NCBI RefSeq assembly: GCF_000775285.1 | Contig: NZ_JJML01000004.1 | Coordinates: forward strand, 56,236-118,108 | Reading direction: 5' to 3' | Source: Neosynechococcus sphagnicola sy1 | Lineage (GTDB): Bacteria; Cyanobacteriota; Cyanobacteriia; Neosynechococcales; Neosynechococcaceae | DNA: 61,873 nt | In this document: positions 26,643 to 36,157 of the stretch, one piece after another | Layout: each line of letters starts with the position of its first letter | Numbering within the stretch: position 1 is the stretch's first letter | The notes under the pieces: generated by a model | What the model saw: the letters and a program-made list of their open reading frames with translations, nothing else | Told to the model about the DNA's origin: nothing | Database searches by the model: none | Position numbers and translations under genes: made by a program

Positions 26643-27119
26643 ATGGACTTAGACCAACAAATTCAAACGCTGATCCAGGAAGCGCCTTCCGATGGGATAA
26701 CCCTTCCACTGGTTGCGGCGATCGCCCCGGTTTTAAAAGCCTTTGCCCAGCAACTTCAGCATTCCCAATACTATATTCTGCAAACCCTGGAGCAAGATTG
26801 GGTCTTGACCACCCTCCAAAATCAAACCCAGCCCAACTTAGAAAAAACGGTTTTGTACGCCTTCTCCACCCTTAAAGATGTCACGGCAGGGCCTGGTTTC
26901 GTCCGCGACGACCCCCAGCTAATGGCGCTGCCAGTTCCAATTATCGACATTTTGTTTCAGATGACGGCTTTGAATGGAGTAGATAGTGCAGTCTTTTTTG
27001 AGAACCCTGGGGACTTAATCAATGGCGCTGAAATTCAGCGAGCCGAATTGCAAGGGGCTATCCAGTATCATTTACAACTACCGCCACTGAGCAGTTCTGT
27101 GCCCTCCGATCTTGCCTAA
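26643..27119 (+). CDS. Conserved hypothetical protein
   Basis: The 158-residue protein appears soluble and globular, rich in Gln and Leu. The N-terminal half is helical (LDQQIQTLIQEAP, VAAIAPVLKAFAQQLQHSQYYIL). The second half carries LYAFSTLKDVTAGPG and VPIIDILFQMTALNGVD. No signal peptide, membrane helix or catalytic motif is visible, and I do not recognise the family. It is divergent from the transglutaminase-like gene across about 140 bp. Confidence 0.75.
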   Translation: MDLDQQIQTLIQEAPSDGITLPLVAAIAPVLKAFAQQLQHSQYYILQTLEQDWVLTTLQNQTQPNLEKTVLYAFSTLKDVTAGPGFVRDDPQLMALPVPIIDILFQMTALNGVDSAVFFENPGDLINGAEIQRAELQGAIQYHLQLPPLSSSVPSDLA

Positions 27120-27299
27120 CTGTTCTTGAGAAGGAACCAACCGAGGGGTGCTACTTTTGAAATCATCTTGCCCAATGAAGGGTTTCAATTCCTCAACCAT
27201 CGCCTTAGCACCCTCTCTTTGATGCTGCTCACATGTCCCCTCAACCAAGGGGAAAATCGTTGCGACCTGTGTCCTCGAACCAGGAGCTGAGTTTGCCCC

Positions 27300-28058
27300 T
27301 CAAGCCTCCCACTCTCGGCTTTGTTCAGCTTGGGTCTGAAGCAGACAGGTGTGCAGATCCTCCCAATTGACCGTCTCAACCGCAGCATCGAGAATCAGTT
27401 CTCCCTGTTGCAAGACCAGCACGCGGGTACAAAATCGTCTGACCAGTTCCAATTGATGGTTGATCATGATCAGAGCCATGGGTTGACTCTGCACCAATTC
27501 AGTCAGCACCGTCAGCAGCTGAGTGGCTCGACCGGCATCCAGGGCAGAGGTGGGTTCATCTAAGAGCAAGAGGTGGGGTTGCATCACTAGGGCCCGGGCG
27601 ATCGCCACCAGTTGCCGCTGCCCCACCGACAGTTGTACTTCGGTGCGATCGAGCCACTCCAAGGGAATGGTGAGTTTTTCCAACCACGTCTGCATCCGTT
27701 GCCGGATGGTGTCAACGGCCAGCCCTTGCAGGCGCAGAGGATAGGCGAGGGCATCCTCAACCGTCATCCCCAGGAGCTTCGACTCTTGAGGCACCAGAAC
27801 CACCTGCTGGCGAAGCTTGAGCACATTGATCTGACGGATGTCCTGACCTTGAAATCTCAAGGAACCCTGAGTCGCTTCACTCAAGCGGTTGATCAAGCGG
27901 AGTAAGGAGGTTTTACCAGCCCCTGAGGCACCTACGATCCCCAGGCGATCGCCCTCCTTGACTGTAAAGGTGATCCCCCTTAGGAGTTGGACAGGGGAGG
28001 ATAGACTCAACCCTACCTGAGCGAGGTCTAAAAGCGGTTCTGTGTTGGTTTTGTACAT
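27300..28058 (-). CDS. ABC transporter ATP-binding protein
   Basis: The 252-residue ATPase has Walker A GASGAGKT, a Q-loop in VLVPQES, and Walker B LLLLDEPTSALD. The signature motif is LSVGQRQ rather than LSGGQ, a modest departure. A short N-terminal extension precedes the core. It lies 49 bp from, and divergent to, the MlaE-type permease gene, which makes it the natural ATPase partner for that permease. The general architecture also resembles YbbL/FetA and phosphate-importer ATPases, so the pairing is inference. Confidence 0.88.
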   Translation of the reverse strand: MYKTNTEPLLDLAQVGLSLSSPVQLLRGITFTVKEGDRLGIVGASGAGKTSLLRLINRLSEATQGSLRFQGQDIRQINVLKLRQQVVLVPQESKLLGMTVEDALAYPLRLQGLAVDTIRQRMQTWLEKLTIPLEWLDRTEVQLSVGQRQLVAIARALVMQPHLLLLDEPTSALDAGRATQLLTVLTELVQSQPMALIMINHQLELVRRFCTRVLVLQQGELILDAAVETVNWEDLHTCLLQTQAEQSREWEA

Positions 28059-28107
28059 TTGCAGTAAACTTTGGTAGACCTGTAACGATTGCCTAGTTTC
28101 ACCTACC

Positions 28108-28905
28108 TTGAGTCAACATACATTGATTTCTAATTTGGGGTTATGGGGTCAGCGGATGATCATTGCCGTGCTCTTAGGCGGACAGGTTTTTATCCATCTG
28201 CTGAGTGGGCGGATTCATCGCCGGAATGTCATAGAACAAATGGTTGTGGTTGGCCCCGCTTCGCTGCTGGTGGTTCTCCTCACTGCCAGTTTTGTCGGGA
28301 TGGTGTTTACGATTCAGGTGGCGCGGGAATTCCTCGCCTTTGGTGCTGGCAATGCCGTCGGGGGCGTCCTCGCGATCGCCCTCACCCGAGAATTATCTCC
28401 GGTGTTGACGGCTGTGATTGTGGCAGGACGGGTGGGATCGGCCTTTGCCGCCGAAATCGGAACCATGCAGGTGACGGAACAGATTGATGCCCTCTACATG
28501 CTCAAAACTGACCCCGTGGATTATTTGGTGATCCCGAGAGTCTTGGCGTGTTGTCTGATGTTGCCAGTGTTAACGATTTTGTCTTTGATTACTGGTATGA
28601 CTGGGGGGATGCTGATTTCTCAAAGCTTATACAATATCCCTCAGCATCTATTTATTGAGTCAGCCCGTAACTTCCTCACTCCCTGGGATATTTGTACTGC
28701 TCCCCTCAAGGGTTTGGTGTTTGGAGCGCTGATTGCGGTGATTGGTTCCAGTTGGGGACTGACAACCCGTGGGGGGGCAAAGGGTGTGGGACAATCCACC
28801 ACCACCGCTGTGGTAACGGCGCTGCTGGCGATTTTTATCTCTGACTTTTTCCTCTCCTGGATCTTGTTTCAGGGAACGGGGAAGACAGGATCTGGCAGTC
28901 TCTAA
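28108..28905 (+). CDS. mlaE: MlaE-family ABC transporter permease
   Basis: MlaE-type permeases (TGD1 in chloroplasts) move phospholipids between membranes. The 265-residue protein has five or six hydrophobic segments and the family signature GAGNAVGGVLAIALTRELSP followed by VIVAGRVGSAFAAEIGTM and TEQIDALYML. The start is TTG 28108. DUF3119 and DUF3086 genes follow on the same strand, and an ATPase gene lies divergently upstream. No MCE-domain (MlaD/TGD2) gene is in the window; it may lie elsewhere. Confidence 0.93.
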   Translation: MSQHTLISNLGLWGQRMIIAVLLGGQVFIHLLSGRIHRRNVIEQMVVVGPASLLVVLLTASFVGMVFTIQVAREFLAFGAGNAVGGVLAIALTRELSPVLTAVIVAGRVGSAFAAEIGTMQVTEQIDALYMLKTDPVDYLVIPRVLACCLMLPVLTILSLITGMTGGMLISQSLYNIPQHLFIESARNFLTPWDICTAPLKGLVFGALIAVIGSSWGLTTRGGAKGVGQSTTTAVVTALLAIFISDFFLSWILFQGTGKTGSGSL

Positions 28906-28970
28906 GGGCGGGCAGCCTTTAAACCTTTAAAATGTAAATGTGATTTGATGCAAAAGGATCCCGTGAGCCT

Positions 28971-29363
28971 GTGACTCTTGCAACCCCCGTCCAGTCAGCA
29001 GATACAGTGCAGTTAGCCCCGAGCTATGTCTTGCCCCTCACCTTGGTGGCGATGGCTCTGCCATTGGTATGGGTGCAAATCTGGCTCAGCCTCACCCTTT
29101 CTCTCTTTGGTCTATTTTTGCTGTTTCAGGCGGTCACCCTGCGACTGCTGTTGACATCCATGGCCCTAGAGATTTATCGCGGTCAGACGCTGATTCGCCG
29201 TTTTCCCTACGGGGAATGGCTCAACTGGCAAATTTTCTGGTCTCCCCTGCCGATCCTGTTCTATTTCCGTGAGGTTAACAGTATCCACTTTTTGCCAATA
29301 TTGTTTGATCCCAAAGCTCTGCAAACCTGTCTGGAACAGTTCTGCCCTCGTTCTCCTGGCTGA
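28971..29363 (+). CDS. DUF3119 family membrane protein
   Basis: The 130-residue protein (GTG start) matches DUF3119, a cyanobacterial and plastid family. It has two adjacent membrane helices (VLPLTLVAMALPLVWVQIWL and LSLFGLFLLFQAVTLRLLL). A short PH-like beta region follows with ALEIYRGQTLIRRFPYGEW and REVNSIHFLPILFDP. It is positioned between mlaE and the DUF3086 gene, 65 and 29 bp away, so it is probably part of the same transcript and perhaps the same lipid-related complex. Confidence 0.87.
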   Translation: MTLATPVQSADTVQLAPSYVLPLTLVAMALPLVWVQIWLSLTLSLFGLFLLFQAVTLRLLLTSMALEIYRGQTLIRRFPYGEWLNWQIFWSPLPILFYFREVNSIHFLPILFDPKALQTCLEQFCPRSPG

Positions 29364-29392
29364 ACTAACGACCCTATCGTATCTGCCCGCCC

Positions 29393-30488
29393 ATGAATGC
29401 CGACGCATCATCCCTGCCAGAATTTACTGCCACCCATGACCCATCCGCTGAGGCTGAAGCTGCTGTGACCCTTGAACTCTCCCCAGCACCAGACACCACC
29501 GTCACCACTGCACCGACGGAGGATTTGGATCTAGCTCAACGGGTGGCAACCCTCCAACAACAGGAGCAAGCCCTGCGCCAGGAAATTGCCACTTTGCAGG
29601 CCACCCAGGCCAAGCTACTCCAGGAACAGACCGCCCAAATGCAGGCGAACCTGGGTCGATTGATTCAGGAAGGGGTCAAGGAGCTGGAACAACGGAAGCA
29701 GACGCTCCAGATTGCCGTTGAGCAATTGGAGCGCCGTCAAGAACGGATTCGAGCTGAAATGCGCACTACCTTTGCAGGTGTTTCCCAGGATCTAGCGATT
29801 CGCGTCCAAAGTTTTAAGGACTACCTGGTCGGCAGTCTGCAAGATTTGGTCAGTACCGCCGAGCAACTGGAGTTGGCACAATCCAACCCCCCCCCGGGAG
29901 AAGCCCACTGCCAAACCAGAAACACCTCAGTCCTCTGACAGCCCTAAGTTTGCCGAGCAAAGCTTTCAAGAACAAACGAAGCAGATTCGTAAATTGCTCG
30001 ATCAGTACCGCACCCAACCCAATTACTATGGTTCTCCCTGGCAGTTACGGCGTACTTTTGAACCCATCCATGCCGAACGGGTGGGCAACTGGTTTTTCTC
30101 CCAGGGAGGACGGGGGGCACTTCGCTCCATGGGTAGCCGCCTGCAGAATATCTTGATTACCTCAACCGTGGTCTCAGTGCTGCGAAAAGTCTATGGCGAT
30201 CGCCTCCGTACCTTAGTGTTAGCAAATTCTCCCGAACGCCTGGGTGAGTGGCGACGCGGGTTACAAGATTGCCTCGGGATCTCCCGCAGTGACTTTGGCC
30301 CTGACCGGGGCGTGGTTATTTTTGAAGCCCCCGAAGCGTTGATTGTCAAAGCCGATCGGTTGATGAAGGAGGGAGCTTTGCCGTTAATCATCATCGATGA
30401 GACAGAAGATCAAATCAGTTTAGGCTTGCTGCAATTTCCCCTGTGGTTGGCCTTTGCCCCCGATCCACAATCGGGATCGTTTTTGTAA
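29393..30488 (+). CDS. DUF3086 family protein (frameshifted as sequenced)
   Basis: This cyanobacterial family has an N-terminal coiled coil and a C-terminal globular domain. The coiled coil runs about residues 45-135, rich in Gln/Glu/Leu (VATLQQQEQALRQEIATLQ). The C9 run 29887-29895 holds one extra base. Its removal joins ELAQSNPPP to REKPTAKPETPQSS and to the globular domain beginning IRKLLDQYRTQPNYYGSPW and containing VVIFEAPEALIVKADRLM. Total ~364 residues. No enzyme motif is evident. It is the third gene after mlaE and converges with the hydroxylase gene. Confidence 0.85.
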
Positions 30489-30509
30489 ATCAGCAGCGCC
30501 TGAACCGCA

Positions 30510-31787
30510 CTATAACTGGGGCACACGTCCCGTCAAACCCGTCATTAACCCCAGGACTAACCGCTTCACCAGCGGGATGTGTTGTAACGCCCACAGCCCT
30601 AGGCGTCGCAGCAATACCATAGGTAGCCACTGGTTAGAGAAGCAACGTACTAGTAAATCGGTAAATCCGAGAATAATCAAGTTTTCTCGCTGCCGCCAGC
30701 GCTCATATCGCCGGAGTACCCTGAGATCCCCCAAAGCCAACCCCTGCTGGGAAGCGGTTTGCAACACTTCGGCTAGGGCGGCGGCGTCGCGAATCCCTAA
30801 GTTCAACCCCTGCCCCCCCACGGGATGGCAGCAATGGGCGGCATCCCCAATCAACGCCAGCTTGGGGCGCACATAGTGGTTACTCTGACGCAATTGCACT
30901 GGAAAGGCAAAGCGCTGTCCCACTAAGGATAAGGTTCCCATGTGCCGACCATAGCGCCGTTCTAGTTCCGTAAGAAAAGCTGTATCATCCAAAGCCAATA
31001 ACGCCTGCACTTCAGCTGCGGGTGCCGTCCAGACAATCCGACACTGATTCCCCGGTAAGGGGAGGATGGCAAAGGGGCCACTGGGCCAGAAGCGTTCGTA
31101 GGCAATGTTTTGATGGCTGTACTGGGGTTGCACCGTGGCGACAATGCAAGATTGCCAGTACCGCCAACCCTGCGCTCGAATACCAGCTGCCTGTCGGAGT
31201 GGCGATCGCGCCCCATCGGCGGCCACCAATAATTGGGCGGTTAACCATTGGGATGTTCTAGCTTGCTCAATCTCGATCGCCACGCCATCGGACTGACAAC
31301 GAGTCTGGACAACGGTGGCTGGACAAAGCCAGGTGACCTGGGGGGCATCCTGGAGAAAATCTTGCAGTGCCGTCAGCAAAACGCCATGGGCAGCGACATA
31401 ACCCAGCACCTCGGTTCTCCCCAAATCCGCTGGATCAAACTTCACCGTGTGGGGGTAGTCGGCATCGGAAAGACAAATCTGCTGGAACTCAGCGATCAAG
31501 GGATGGATCTGCTCCCAAACGCCAATACCCTGAAAAATCCGCTGAGAGAGCAATGAAATCGCATAGGCCTGATCACGGGCCACGGCCACGGACTGGGTTT
31601 GGGCTTCAATCACAACCACCCTTAACCCGGATTGCTTCAGAGCAGCGGCGAGGGTGAGGCCAACGATACCGCCCCCTGCGATCGCGACATCATAGTCTAG
31701 CCGGGACGCCTCCGCGGCTGTCCTTGGGGCGCTTGGGTGGGGGAGATGGGTGGAAACGGTCAGTGGAGTGGGGGCAGCCAATAACAT
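30510..31787 (-). CDS. FAD-dependent hydroxylase, UbiH/COQ6 family
   Basis: The 425-residue flavoprotein monooxygenase has the dinucleotide-binding GGGIVGLTLAAALKQSGLRV at residues ~37-56. It also has the ARSPLR-type motif (ADGARSPLRQAAGI) and the FAD motif LIGDAAHCCHPVGGQGLNLG. This is the UbiH/UbiF/COQ6 family, which hydroxylates aromatic rings in quinone synthesis. In a cyanobacterium a role in plastoquinone or related prenylquinone biosynthesis is plausible but unproven. Length is normal. It converges on the DUF3086 gene with a 21-bp gap. Confidence 0.88.
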   Translation of the reverse strand: MLLAAPTPLTVSTHLPHPSAPRTAAEASRLDYDVAIAGGGIVGLTLAAALKQSGLRVVVIEAQTQSVAVARDQAYAISLLSQRIFQGIGVWEQIHPLIAEFQQICLSDADYPHTVKFDPADLGRTEVLGYVAAHGVLLTALQDFLQDAPQVTWLCPATVVQTRCQSDGVAIEIEQARTSQWLTAQLLVAADGARSPLRQAAGIRAQGWRYWQSCIVATVQPQYSHQNIAYERFWPSGPFAILPLPGNQCRIVWTAPAAEVQALLALDDTAFLTELERRYGRHMGTLSLVGQRFAFPVQLRQSNHYVRPKLALIGDAAHCCHPVGGQGLNLGIRDAAALAEVLQTASQQGLALGDLRVLRRYERWRQRENLIILGFTDLLVRCFSNQWLPMVLLRRLGLWALQHIPLVKRLVLGLMTGLTGRVPQL

Positions 31788-31971
31788 GATTTTTGTTGGG
31801 GCTGATTCAATGGCAGGGTAGAGGCAAGGATGGCTGTATATCTTGATTTTCTCGCGAAAACGTCAGGCTTTCAAGGTAGCAGGCACCCTTGAGCGATCCC
31901 TCTGGTGAAGCAAGTTTTTCTTCAAGCTTGGGGTAGAATCACCAAGTCGCCCTCCGTATGCATACGCATCT

Positions 31972-33307
31972 ATGACGGTTTCACGAACCATTTGCTTGGG
32001 CTTTCTGGCGGTCATTACCATCGGTGCATTGTTGCTAATGATGCCCTTCTCACTCAGTAGCGGTACCTGGGGCAGTCCTGTCAACGCCCTCTTTACCTCG
32101 ACCTCCGCCGTCTGTGTCACTGGTTTATCGGTGGTTGATGTGGGAACCTACTACTCCTTCTGGGGACAACTGCTGCTGGTGTTGTTGGTGCAGATTGGCG
32201 GGTTGGGATACATGACGGCAACAACCTTTCTGTTACTGCTATTAGGGCGTAGGTTTGGACTACGAGATAAAATTGCGATTCAGCAATCCCTCGATGCCCC
32301 TGGGATGTCGGGGGTGGTTTATCTGGTGCGATCGATTATTGCAGTCACCCTCCTGTTTGAAATCACGGGGGTGTTTTTATTATTTATTGTCTTTGAGCCA
32401 GACTATGGCTTGGAACATGGACTCTGGCTAGCAATTTTTCATAGTGTGAATGCCTTTAATAATGCCGGCTTTGGTTTGTTTTCGGATAATCTCATGCATT
32501 ATGTGCGATCGCCCCTGGTCAACATGATTATCACGATCCTGATTATTTTTGGGGGGATTGGCTACCAGGTGATTATGGAGATGTACCTCTGGGTGCGCGA
32601 TCTCATCCTGCGTCGCACCAAGTGTGTGATTTTTTCCCTCAACTATAAGATTGTTACCAGCTCAACCTTGATTCTCTTGGCGGTGGGAACCATTGCCTTT
32701 CTGCTGACAGAGGCCCAAAATCCCCATACCTTGGGGCCCCTGGGTTGGCATCACAAGCTCATGGCAGCGTGGTTCCAATCAGTCACCCCCCGCACCGCTG
32801 GCTTCAATACAATTGATATTGGCAAAATGACCAATGCTGGCTTATTTATTACCATTGCCCTGATGTTTATCGGTGCCAGTCCCGGTAGTACCGGGGGTGG
32901 AATTAAAACCACAACCCTCCGGGTTCTGTATGACTGCACCAAAACCGTGCTTCAGGGCAAGGAAGAAGTTCTGTCCTATCAGCGGCAAATTCCAGTACCA
33001 CTGATTCTGAAGGCTATTAGTGTCTTACTCGGCTCGGTTCTGGTAGTGATTGTCTCAACCATCTTCATTTCCCTCACCGATTCTGGGTTGGAGTTTTATT
33101 CAGATTTTGTTTGAGGTGGTCTCCGCCTTTGGCACGGTGGGGCTGTCTACGGGCATTACCGCTAGCGTGAGCGTTGCAGCCAAACTGGCTCTGATTGGGA
33201 CGATGTACACGGGGCGGGTGGGCGTGCTGCTGTTAATGAGTGCCCTCCTGGGAGATCCCAGACCCAGCGTTTTGCATTACCCCGAGGAAAATCTCCTGGT
33301 TGGCTAG
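31972..33307 (+). CDS. ktrB: KtrB/TrkH-family K+ transporter subunit (frameshifted as sequenced)
   Basis: KtrB is the membrane channel-like subunit of a Na+-dependent K+ uptake system. Four pore loops with selectivity glycines can be read: TSTSAVCVTGLSVVD, NAFNNAGFGLF, VTPRTAGFNT and SAFGTVGLSTGIT. The MXGGSPGSTGGG-type motif (IGASPGSTGGGIKTTTL) is present. The frame breaks between about 33085 and 33095; one extra base separates SLTDSG from WSFIQILFEVVSAFG. Total ~445 residues, normal. The peripheral KtrA subunit is not encoded nearby. The molybdoenzyme gene follows on the same strand. Confidence 0.9.
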
Positions 33308-33384
33308 TCAAGGTGGCAGGGGATGAAGCTGTCAACAGGTTTTCTGGAGGTGTGTCGATCAGGGGTTACCATAGGCGCAAGCCC

Positions 33385-35673
33385 ATGTCCGGAAACAAAA
33401 TCAGTCCTATGGATGCCAATTTGCCTCCCCATCCTGCTGCCAGTTCTGATTCCCCACCCCAGGTCGGAGGCGGCCTGCCGGTGCTGCAATATTGGGCCGA
33501 GCATACCCTGTCACCGGACGGTCTGAAGCTGTGGCAAACCCTATTCCATAAAAGTGCCTGTCTTTCTTGTGCCTGGGGAACGGGGGGGCAGAAGGGGGGC
33601 TTTGTCAATGAAGCAGGGGAAGTCCTCCAACGCTGTGCCAAAAGTGTGGAGGCGATCGCGGCGGAACTCCAACCCGCCGTCCCCCCGGAAATCTTTGGCC
33701 AACGGACGATCGCGGAACTCCAACAACTCACCTCTGAACAAGCAGATCGCTTAGGTCGCCTGAGTGTGCCCTTGCTCCTTAGAGCTGGCCACAGCCACTA
33801 CGAACGGATCACCTGGGATCAGGTGTATGCGATCGCGGAATCGGCATTTCGCAGACCCGCCCCTCGGATTGCCTCCTATAGTTCTGGACGCTCTTCCAAT
33901 GAAGCGGCCTATCTGTTGCAGCTGATGATGCGGGCCCTGGGCTCGAATAATCTTGCCGATTGTTCGGATTTGTGTCACGCAGCTTCCACTGTCGGCCTCA
34001 AGCAAATGTTTGGGTCTGGGACTTCCATGGTCAGCCTGGAGGATTTAAAGCAGGCGGACTGTGTGGTGTTGGTGGGTTCCAATGCCCCAGCGAATCATCC
34101 TCGGTTGATGAATGAATTGATCAAATTGCGCGATCGCGGCGGCAAGGTGATCGTAGTCAATCCCTTAAAAGAAGTAGGGTTGGTCAAGTTTGCCTCTCCC
34201 GCCTTCCCCGTCAAGTCCTTACTGCGCGGCTCTGAGATTGCTTCCCTCTACCTGCAGCCGATTCCTGGCAGTGACACGGCTCTCTTTGTTGGCATCCAAA
34301 AATCCCTGATTGAACAGGGTCTGATTCATCGTGATTACCTCCAAGCCCACACCAGCGGCTGGGAAGCAGTGGTTCATCATGCCCAGTCCTCCACTTGGGA
34401 AACGATTACCAGCACCTGTGGCCTCTCGCAGCTAGAAATTTCCACCGCTGCCGCCCTGATCGGCACTGCTGAGCGGGTGGTGTTTGCCTGGGCGATGGGG
34501 GTAACCCAACACGAGAATGGCGTCGATAATATTTTCAGTATTGCCAACACGGCCCTGCTGACAGGGAATGCAGGCAAACCGGGGGCTGGCACCATGCCCA
34601 TCCGCGGCCACTCCAACGTCCAAGGCTTTGGCTCCATGGGTGTCACGGTTCATCTCAAGGAAGAAATCCGTCTGGCCCTAGAGCGCTTACTCGATCGCCC
34701 CTTGAGTCGGGTCCCTGGTTATGACACCCGTGCCCTGATTGAAGCTGCTGCCTCCGGAGCCATTGATACTCTACTTTGCTTGGGAGGAAATCTCTACGCA
34801 GCCAATCCCGATGCCACCCAAGCCCAAGCAGCTTTAGGTCAGATTGAAACCATTATCTACCTGGCAACCAAACCCAATCTGGGACACTTCCACGGCTTGG
34901 CTCAGCACAACACCTTGATCCTGCCCGTGTTTGCTCGCTTTGAGAACCCCCACCAGACAACGACGGAATCCGGGAATAACTTTGTGCGCCTCAATGATAG
35001 CGGACGCACCCATCTCCAGAGGACAGAACTGATAGCGGAGGTGGAATTTCTCAGCGAATTGGCCGCTCGCTTGCTCGGCGATACTCCGGTTAACTGGCAT
35101 CAACTACAGGACCCCCACTATGTCCGCCAACTGATCGCCCAAACCATCCCAGGGTTTGAGCAGATGGCAACCATTGATCAAATCCACGTAGAATTCACGA
35201 TTCCTGGCCGCATTTTCCATCGACCTCAATTTCCCACGGCCACGGGTCAAGCCCAGATGTTTGTCACACCGCTCCCCGATCTGACCTTGCCCCAAGCCCA
35301 GGATTTTGGGATTCCAGACACGATTCCCAGCATGGTTCTGGCACTGGGCACTGGACGGAGCTATTCCCAGCACAACACCGTGGTCTATCGTCCAGGAGAC
35401 ACATACCGAGGGATGCCCCACCGCAACTGTATTTTGTTGAATGCAATGGATGCTGCCACTGGTGGATTTCAGGAACACCAGCGGGTCACGGTTCAAGGGG
35501 ATGCTGGCAAATTGGAGCAGGTTGAGATCATCTTCGGGGAAATTCGCCAGGGAGCAGCGTTGATGTTTTATCCCGAAGTGAATGCGATTTTTCAGGCGAG
35601 GATTGATGCCCGTTCAGGCACTCCAGCCTTTAAGCGGGTGCCGGTGGTGGTGTACGTCCCTGTAAACTCCTAG
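33385..35673 (+). CDS. FdhF/YdeP-like molybdopterin oxidoreductase
   Basis: The ~762-residue protein belongs to the formate-dehydrogenase-like molybdopterin family represented by YdeP. Cysteines for an iron-sulfur cluster occur in KSACLSCAWGTG and LQRCAKS. The molybdenum-ligand region is DLCHAASTVGLKQMFG, with Cys instead of selenocysteine. The MPIRGHSNVQG block and the C-terminal molydopterin-dinucleotide domain with GTGRSYSQHNT are clear. ATG 33385 and ATG 33409 are both possible starts; GTG 33313 lies too close to ktrB's stop to be convincing. No formate dehydrogenase accessory subunit or FdhD is nearby, so the reaction is unknown. Confidence 0.86.
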   Translation: MSGNKISPMDANLPPHPAASSDSPPQVGGGLPVLQYWAEHTLSPDGLKLWQTLFHKSACLSCAWGTGGQKGGFVNEAGEVLQRCAKSVEAIAAELQPAVPPEIFGQRTIAELQQLTSEQADRLGRLSVPLLLRAGHSHYERITWDQVYAIAESAFRRPAPRIASYSSGRSSNEAAYLLQLMMRALGSNNLADCSDLCHAASTVGLKQMFGSGTSMVSLEDLKQADCVVLVGSNAPANHPRLMNELIKLRDRGGKVIVVNPLKEVGLVKFASPAFPVKSLLRGSEIASLYLQPIPGSDTALFVGIQKSLIEQGLIHRDYLQAHTSGWEAVVHHAQSSTWETITSTCGLSQLEISTAAALIGTAERVVFAWAMGVTQHENGVDNIFSIANTALLTGNAGKPGAGTMPIRGHSNVQGFGSMGVTVHLKEEIRLALERLLDRPLSRVPGYDTRALIEAAASGAIDTLLCLGGNLYAANPDATQAQAALGQIETIIYLATKPNLGHFHGLAQHNTLILPVFARFENPHQTTTESGNNFVRLNDSGRTHLQRTELIAEVEFLSELAARLLGDTPVNWHQLQDPHYVRQLIAQTIPGFEQMATIDQIHVEFTIPGRIFHRPQFPTATGQAQMFVTPLPDLTLPQAQDFGIPDTIPSMVLALGTGRSYSQHNTVVYRPGDTYRGMPHRNCILLNAMDAATGGFQEHQRVTVQGDAGKLEQVEIIFGEIRQGAALMFYPEVNAIFQARIDARSGTPAFKRVPVVVYVPVNS

Positions 35674-36157
35674 GTGTCACCCGCCCAATTCCTACCTGCA
35701 TGCTCCAGCGATGGTCAAAGACCGACCTCGAGCCATTGCCCGTCAGCTAGTTCATAATCGGGGGGATGGATAAGCACCTCTTCCGGGAAGCAAGTTACTG
35801 ACAGTGTTGGGCTTGGCAGGGTTTTTACCGGTGTCATGCAAGATGTCAATTCCTGAGAACATTGTAATGGATTGTAACAATGCAGTTATTTTGTTAATAA
35901 ATATTGCAAGTAATTGATCCCGTTGCTAGCGTGTGTATGTTCGGTTGTTCCTGGTAGGTGCCCATATTGTAGGAGGGGTTCGATCCATGCTTTACATCCA
36001 TCTTGGTTCCACACCCATTCGCTGATTCCAGACAAACCAACTCATTCATGACTATCGATCCACCATTGGTCTGACTGCGTGCCGAGGATGCTTTCTTCAC
36101 TCAATCTTTCGGTTCGGCACGGGTTCACAGCCAGGTGAGACTCTAACTCTTGAGGCT
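35674..36157. other. Intergenic region of ~480 bp
   Basis: No convincing gene is visible. The middle is AT-rich (35860-35910) with ATTGT-A-ACAAT symmetry near 35873, which could be a promoter region. Toward the right end an 8-bp hairpin (36079-36122) lies in the presumed leader of the SDR gene. A short minus-strand frame (35894-36100) has improbable composition and was rejected. Confidence 0.4.
36079..36122. other. 8-bp inverted repeat upstream of the SDR gene
   Basis: CGTGCCGA (36079-36086) and TCGGCACG (36115-36122) are perfectly complementary with a 28-nt loop. The repeat ends 36 bp before the SDR start and is not followed by a T-run, so it is unlikely to be a terminator. Confidence 0.6.

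Noticed and set aside
33313-33384. N-terminal extension of the molybdoenzyme from GTG 33313
   Set aside because: It begins 5 bp after the ktrB stop without a ribosome binding site, and the added residues are unlike the family.
35970-36000. GGTTCGATCC resembling a tRNA T-loop
   Set aside because: The flanking bases do not form a T-stem and no acceptor or D-arm can be found upstream.
35894-36100. Minus-strand 68-codon frame in the 35.7-36.2 kb gap
   Set aside because: Amino-acid composition is not protein-like, no ribosome binding site, and no similarity to known families that I can see.
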